DNA from: Canna indica
Lineage: Eukaryota > Streptophyta > Magnoliopsida > Zingiberales > Cannaceae
Direction of reading: 5' to 3'
Assembly (NCBI GenBank): GCA_034359265.1
Contig: CP136898.1
Location: 44,415,501-44,479,500, forward strand
Length of the DNA stretch: 64,000 nucleotides
The notes under the pieces were generated by a model that ran no database searches, was not told the origin of the DNA, and was given only the letters and a program-made list of their open reading frames with translations. This document shows, one piece after another, positions 59,244 to 64,000 of the stretch. The translations under genes were made by a program, and so were the position numbers. How positions within the stretch are numbered: the stretch's first letter is position 1; every line of letters begins with the position of its first letter.

Positions 59244-59529
59244 TTGTTAGTAATCTGTTACCCAAACGGATGAACGAAGGACTTTCTCATCACTAGGCTA
59301 ACGTAAACCACAGTGATCCAAATCGGATCACCTCCAAAATATTCACACTAGGAATGATCCAAGAACACTTCAAGAGTAGCAACAATAGCCAAAATTCCCT
59401 ATATGCTAGCAAGAGAATTTGGCACAAGGAGAAAAGTGGAGTGAAGTGGAAGTGGCACAATGAGAAAGAGGCATACAATTGATTTTGTTGCTCCTCCTCA
59501 TGTGTTGTATACGGCTGCACCCTAAGAGT

Positions 59530-60514
59530 GTGTTTGGTTGGATGTAGTGAACTCATAAAGAATAGAACTAGACAAGGAATATGAATAGACAAGGAATAAT
59601 ATTATTTTATTTGGTTGACATTATAAATAGACCAAGAATATAATTATCTTGTTTGGTTAGCATAAGGAATAGATAAGAATAGAAAGTTAAATGATCAAAA
59701 TATCATTTTTAATAAAACTAAATATATTTACTTTTTTTTTGCTTAACATAAGAAATATACAATGAATTGAGAGGAAAATGATTAAAATATCATTCTAAAA
59801 ATATAATAAATCATATTATAATTTATTCTAATTAATAATATTATTATAAAAATATAGATTAATTTAATTTAATTTATTAATTTAAAATAATAAAATACTA
59901 TTTTTTATTTTATTTTCATAAAAAATAATTATTAAAATATTATTTAATAATATAATAATAATTATCTATTTAAGATATGTAATTATTAAATTAATTTAAT
60001 AATTTAATTATTATAAATATTGAAGGACAATATAGAAAAATGACCAAAATACTATTCTAAAAATATAATAAATTATATTATAATTTGCTTTAATTAATAA
60101 AAACATATTAAAAATGTGGATTAATTTAAAATAATAAAAACTATTATTTATTTAAAAACTAAATATTTTAAAAAATAATTATAAAAATAATATATAATAA
60201 TAAAATAATAATTATCTATTTAAGATATGTAATTATTAAAATTAATTTAATAAATTAATTTTTTATATTCTTATATAATATTATAAATATTAAAGGATAA
60301 TATAAGAAAATATTATAATGAATAAATAGGGAATACTATTTATTGGATTGAGGTAAGAAATAGCTAGTATTCCTCATTTATAGGGAATAGTATTTTTTAT
60401 CTATTCCTTGTGGCCTACGTATTCCTTATCAATAAATTGCAACCAAACAAGGGGGTAAGTGGGGCATAAGAAATATTATTTCATTTCCCATCTATTTCAA
60501 CCAACCAAACGCTA
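59530..60514. mobile_element. 985-bp AT-rich MITE
   Basis: Flanked by CCTAAGAGT (59521-59529 and 60515-60523). The ends are imperfect inverted repeats: GTGTTTGGTTGG on the left, and TAGCGTTTGGTTGG on the right when reversed. The interior is extremely AT-rich and contains a roughly 270-bp duplicated block (about 59778-60040 and 60041-60315, both ending TATTGAAGGACAATATA or a variant). A 9-bp duplication suggests Mutator-type; reading it as 8 bp would suggest hAT. No coding capacity. Confidence 0.8.
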
Positions 60515-61143
60515 CCTAAGAGTACAAATAAAATACTCTTAGGATTAAGGTTTCAAACCAATAAATGTGCTCAAGATGGATCAAATCCATCCCATTGGCC
60601 CACGGGTTTAAAACAAAATGGATCAAATCCATGTAACGGGTTTAAGTCCAATAAGTGGACTCAAAGAGTGTCTCACAAGCCATATACTCTCTACTTTCTC
60701 ATTGACCTAATGACATCTCATGTCAAATATGTCATTGTTATTTTACCTTTGTATCCTTCCTATATGTATGTAACCTTATGGGCTTCTAAAACATGTTGGC
60801 AGTATATAATGAATTATAATTCTCACTGAAGTAGATTTACATGATTTAAACTCTTTAAATTATTATTCATTCTCAATGAATAAATTCACTTATACAAGTC
60901 GAGAGAGGCTTCTAGCCAAGCATCATGACTACCCAAATACTAGAAGGTCGGTGATTTGACTATTTCACCTTTCCATATGCAGTTACCATGCAATCAACTC
61001 CTTTTACTACTCTTCATATCATCCAGGTTAATCAAGTCCTTATTGTTCAGATTATTGTATCTTAAATCTTTATTCTAAAAATGCCCTTTATGAATTACAT
61101 TCATAAATACATACTACTCTGGCCAAAGACTCCTGGATAAAGT

Positions 61144-61430
61144 GATTGTACAAGAAGAGTGAGATAAACTCCCCACATAAATGTGGGTTGGTGAATCCTA
61201 TATTGGTCACTCAACTATCTTCAAGTAATTCATGTTATACTCATTCTCCAAGCTATGAACACTCATAAATGCATATTGCTCTATAAAGAGATTGTACAAG
61301 AAGAGTGAGATAAACTCCCCACATAAATATGAGGTTGTGAATCCTATGTTGATCACTCAACTATCTTCAAGTGATTCATGTTATACCCATTCTCCAAGCT
61401 ATGAACACCCAAAGGTGAACCATAAGTAAT
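61144..61430. repeat. tandem duplication, 146-bp unit
   Basis: GATTGTACAAGAAGAGTGAG occurs at 61144 and 61290; both copies continue through CTCCCCACATAAAT, CTCAACTATCTTCAAGT and CCAAGCTATGAACA. It lies inside the copia LTR. Confidence 0.88.
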
Positions 61431-61953
61431 GAAGTCAAAGTATAACACTAGACACTTAAGATACTTTGGTGATCTCAAGTCCAAGGATACTTGTACCACT
61501 GATATGATGAGATGCTTTCACGGACATAGATTAAATATTCATGTGAATCTCATGATTAGATCTCCAATGAACTTGTTTCTCAAATAAGCATCCACATGTT
61601 AACTCTGAGCATCGTAATGCTCACAACTTGTGAGAACTATTGTTTGAATAAGTCAAGAAGTATAAGACGTGCTAATCTATCCGTATTAACAATATCGTAT
61701 CTTGTTAATACTATGATTAGGGATAATTTATGTATAAACACATTTACATGCAATAATAATCTACCTTCATGAACTCTTCATGATTTCCTTCGCACTGTGT
61801 TATATATCAAGGACTTTATTACATAATTTAATTCTTTATGCAAGCAAATGAATTAACATGAACACTAAGTAATAAAGATAGTCTTTCATAAATAGGTAAA
61901 ATGTACATGAAGAATTTCCAATTACATGAGGGCTCTAGGGCATATCACTAACA

Positions 61954-62493
61954 TTCCCTAGCTTTCTTAGCATCTCTATAATCCATAAGCTTTGATTGAG
62001 AGATTCTATTCAAAACCCTAACTTGAGTCTCTACTTCTTGATTCTTATCTTATCCTTGAAAGATTTATCATCAAAGATATCAAGAGGATCTTCACTTGAG
62101 AGCTAAGTTGTGTTTGATTATTTATTGAATCCACTTATGTACACCAGATCTAGGATGTCTTAGGAGAGTGAGGTGGGAAATTACCTTCAAGGAGAAGGCG
62201 GAGAGCTTTTGGCTTAAATCCTTCTTATAAGAACCTTAATTATTAGTGGATTTGGTTGAAATACTATGCGGGGTGCTTAGGTAATAGATGTAGGTAAGGT
62301 TGTCGAACCACTATAAATCTTCTCGTGTTAGCATTTTTCTTGATAGTGTTGCTATACTGTTTCATATTTGGTTTCGCACTTAATTGGTTAAACTTGTGAA
62401 TTGCTTAATATTTCAAGAATTGTTAAAATCAGAATTTTGGTTTAATTTTATAGTAACACACTATTCACCCCCAGTGTGTCATTTCCTCTAACA
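61954..62493 (+). repeat. SIRE-like LTR, 3' half
   Basis: Follows the body of the SIRE-like LTRs (TCATCAAAGATATCAAGAGG, GCGGGGTGCTTAGG, CGAACCACTATAAATC) and ends CACTATTCACCCCCAGTGTG then CTCTAACA at 62493. Its first half is missing at the junction with the copia LTR. Confidence 0.7.
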
Positions 62494-62730
62494 TTTTCGG
62501 CCGACACTGTGCTAGGCCTGGCCCTACGCTTTACTACGGGCTGGCCTGAGCTCAGCCTGAGCCTGGCACGAGGCTTGCCTATGAGCTTCATGTCGGGCTA
62601 GTCCACCCCTCCGATAATTCGAACCGTACTTGTCATATTTCTGATTTTATTCGAGCAGTGTTTGATACGACCTGCCCCTGCCCCAGCACGAGCCCGGGCC
62701 TGGGCCGGCCCGGACATGTCCAATTGTCAC
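62494..62730. repeat. GC-rich non-autonomous transposon fragment
   Basis: Contains GCCTGGCACGAGGCTTGCC and the palindromic AGCCCGGGCCTGGGCCGGCC. These resemble GC-rich pieces of plant non-autonomous DNA elements. No termini were found. Confidence 0.4.
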
Positions 62731-63211
62731 CGGCAGCTACAAGCATTGTCAAATATACATGCTTTGAGAATACCACGTAGTGATATACCTATATGTAAAG
62801 TACCCGTTCTCATACCTGCTCGGTGATTTATTAGTCAACAACGTATTATAGCGGTCCCACTTACTCTGGGCTATTTAACCTAGAATTTTCATGCGGACTG
62901 TCCTCAGTGCGGATGAGATTATCAAAGCGATGTGGCGCAGAGATGTCATCAAAAAGCGAAATTAACGGCAGATACTAGAAGTCGCATAATACTAATTTTA
63001 CAAATGTCCGGGCTTTTTTTTCAAGCATCGCAAAGCTTCTCCGGCACTGCAACCAGCGGGGCACAAGAATGCCCCGAAAATGTTACTCTTTCACGAGACT
63101 AAATGCCCTCTTTTCTTCTGTTATTTACGAGAAAAAACCATTTCTCTTCTCGTAATAAATTAAATAAGTAGGGATTTTTAGGGAATATCAATGTTTCTAT
63201 GAAGCCACTAT
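62731..63211. other. intergenic region before the right-hand gene
   Basis: No gene or repeat recognised. Base composition is balanced and without transposon motifs, as expected of a gene-proximal region. It may contain promoter elements of the gene that follows. Confidence 0.4.
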
Positions 63212-63218
63212 TATATAA
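63212..63218 (+). promoter_or_regulatory. putative TATA box of right-hand gene
   Basis: TATATAATTTATAA at 63212-63225 is followed 20-50 bp later by a CT-rich stretch (63240-63275 and 63305-63345), a common plant promoter/leader arrangement. Confidence 0.5.
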
Positions 63219-63507
63219 TTTATAACCCAATTCCACTTCATCCGCCTCCTTCCCTTCTCTCTCTCTCATGCCCTCTCTCGCTCTTCCTCCTCTGGCAAAC
63301 TGAGACCTCTCTCTCCCTCTTAGATTTCTTCTGCTTCTTCGAATCATTCATTCGTACCTCTCTCACGCGCTTTGTGTTCGAAGAGATCGAAAGGGTGAAC
63401 CGCGTCTCCATTGAAGGACGCCATTAATGCGCATCCGCCGGGGAAACTATGCGATTTGTCGAACGGATTGAACCAAAGGTGGCGTTTTAATCTTCTCGGC
63501 GTCGGAC

Positions 63508-63879
63508 ATGATGAGGTTCACTTCGATCTCCCGCACTGCATCCCTTCTTTCGTTGTTGTTCTTGAGAAGCCCTTTGCTTTTTGGTTCACAAGACGAAATT
63601 TTGGGGACTCAGATACGTCGCTTCTTCGAATTTAGATTTTGCTTTCAATTTGTCTCTCATCCGATATCTGGCCATCGATGGCCTCTGTTGGCTCCCATGC
63701 TATCGGACTATGGCGATCGGCGCTGTTATCCTTCTCATAGTCTACGATTTGTTGTCGCGGGCTCTACGTTTGTAGAACGGCGAAGCTTTTATTTTGGATT
63801 TCTCAATGTCTCCACTTTTCCTTTTTATCTTCTCCGTTTTGCTGATTTAGCGTATCTTCTGGTGAACGACCGCCGGTAG
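63508..63879 (+). CDS. possible first exon of an unknown gene
   Basis: Open frame of 123 residues beginning MMRFTSISRTASLLSLLFLR, a hydrophobic N-terminus with basic/serine start that could be a signal or organelle-targeting peptide. I recognise no domain. Two short upstream frames (ATG at 63268 and 63428) precede it in the leader. GT sites near 63479 and 63874 could be splice donors, so the real coding exon may differ or lie past the window edge. A full-length gene is not shown. Confidence 0.3.
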   Translation: MMRFTSISRTASLLSLLFLRSPLLFGSQDEILGTQIRRFFEFRFCFQFVSHPISGHRWPLLAPMLSDYGDRRCYPSHSLRFVVAGSTFVERRSFYFGFLNVSTFPFYLLRFADLAYLLVNDRR

Positions 63880-64000
63880 TCCCTAGCTTATACGGTTTCT
63901 TGCAAAAAGTTTGCTTCAGGTGTTTGATATCTTTTTGGAAAATAGATTTCAACTGGTTTCGATTCAAATTCTTTTCATCTTTGATGACTTTGAGGATTGC
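63880..64000. other. window end, nothing assigned
   Basis: T-rich sequence that could be an intron or leader of the right-hand gene. No feature is supported. Confidence 0.3.

Larger units (their letters stand above)
52902..61953 (-). mobile_element. Tork/TAR-like Ty1/copia element on minus
   Basis: In minus order: 5' LTR 61953-59245, PBS 59243-59232, leader, gag, protease, integrase, RT, RNase H, polypurine tract 53165-53152, 3' LTR remnant 53151-52902. It is related to the plus element at 44283-52901 but better preserved. Coding is split into several open pieces by stops and shifts. Confidence 0.9.
59245..61953 (-). repeat. 5' LTR of minus copia element
   Basis: On minus it runs TGTTAGTGATATGCCCTAG at 61953 to ACTAACA at 59245. 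It contains the MITE at 59530-60514, so the LTR proper is about 1.7 kb, and a 146-bp tandem duplication at 61144-61430. Confidence 0.9.

Noticed and set aside
63099..63347. 82-residue minus frame rich in Arg/Glu
   Set aside because: It is the complement of the CT-rich leader next to the predicted plus-strand promoter.
1..64000. CRISPR arrays, bacterial operons, caulimovirus-type inserts, tRNA genes
   Set aside because: No regularly spaced repeat array, prokaryotic gene arrangement, movement or coat protein signature, or complete tRNA fold was seen. tRNA similarities are primer-binding sites or a doubtful SINE head.

Overview
This is nuclear DNA of a flowering plant, most likely a monocot. 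It has an intron-bearing plant BAX inhibitor-1 gene, plant Ty3/gypsy (Tekay and Tat lineage) and Ty1/copia (SIRE-like and Tork/TAR-like) retrotransposons, CACTA ends, a MITE and a piece of plastid 23S rRNA. The species cannot be fixed from the sequence.

Layout. 1-640: decayed MATE-transporter remnant (minus). 1071-4907: intact six-exon BI-1 gene (minus), the only convincing complete host gene, with its TATA box near 5010. 5017-6551: AT-rich flank. 6552 to about 37510: one old Tat-type gypsy element, split by later insertions. Its gag is cut at 7984/17498 by a Tekay chromovirus (7985-17497, target duplication TCCGA) and again at 18161/30254 by a second Tat element (18162-30253, target duplication GAATC). 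That second element itself holds LTR fragments and two solo SIRE-like LTRs. The outer element resumes with protease and a 3' region, then carries an antisense extra ORF (34231-37510), which is interrupted by a SIRE-like gag fragment and another solo LTR. 37524-38287 repeats the outer element's left flank plus LTR. 38299-42400: a minus-strand Tat LTR holding a solo copia LTR (38498-42267), which holds a solo SIRE-like LTR (40114-41553). 42411-42687: plastid 23S fragment. 43561-44282: LTR and CACTA scraps. 44283-52901: copia element on plus. 52902-61953: related copia element on minus, whose 5' LTR contains a 985-bp MITE. 61954-62730: further TE scraps. From about 63200: TATA box, CT-rich leader and possible start of another plus-strand gene.

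There is no operon or cooperating gene system. The story is two host gene borders separated by about 57 kb of nested retrotransposons. All element coding regions are broken, mostly by point changes to stop codons, and solo LTRs outnumber paired ones. No new biological system was found. The most unusual items are the duplicated flank-plus-LTR block, the antisense ORF with a 27-bp in-frame repeat, the palindrome-rich SIRE-like LTRs and the rearranged plastid rRNA insert. All positions are read by eye; no alignment was run.
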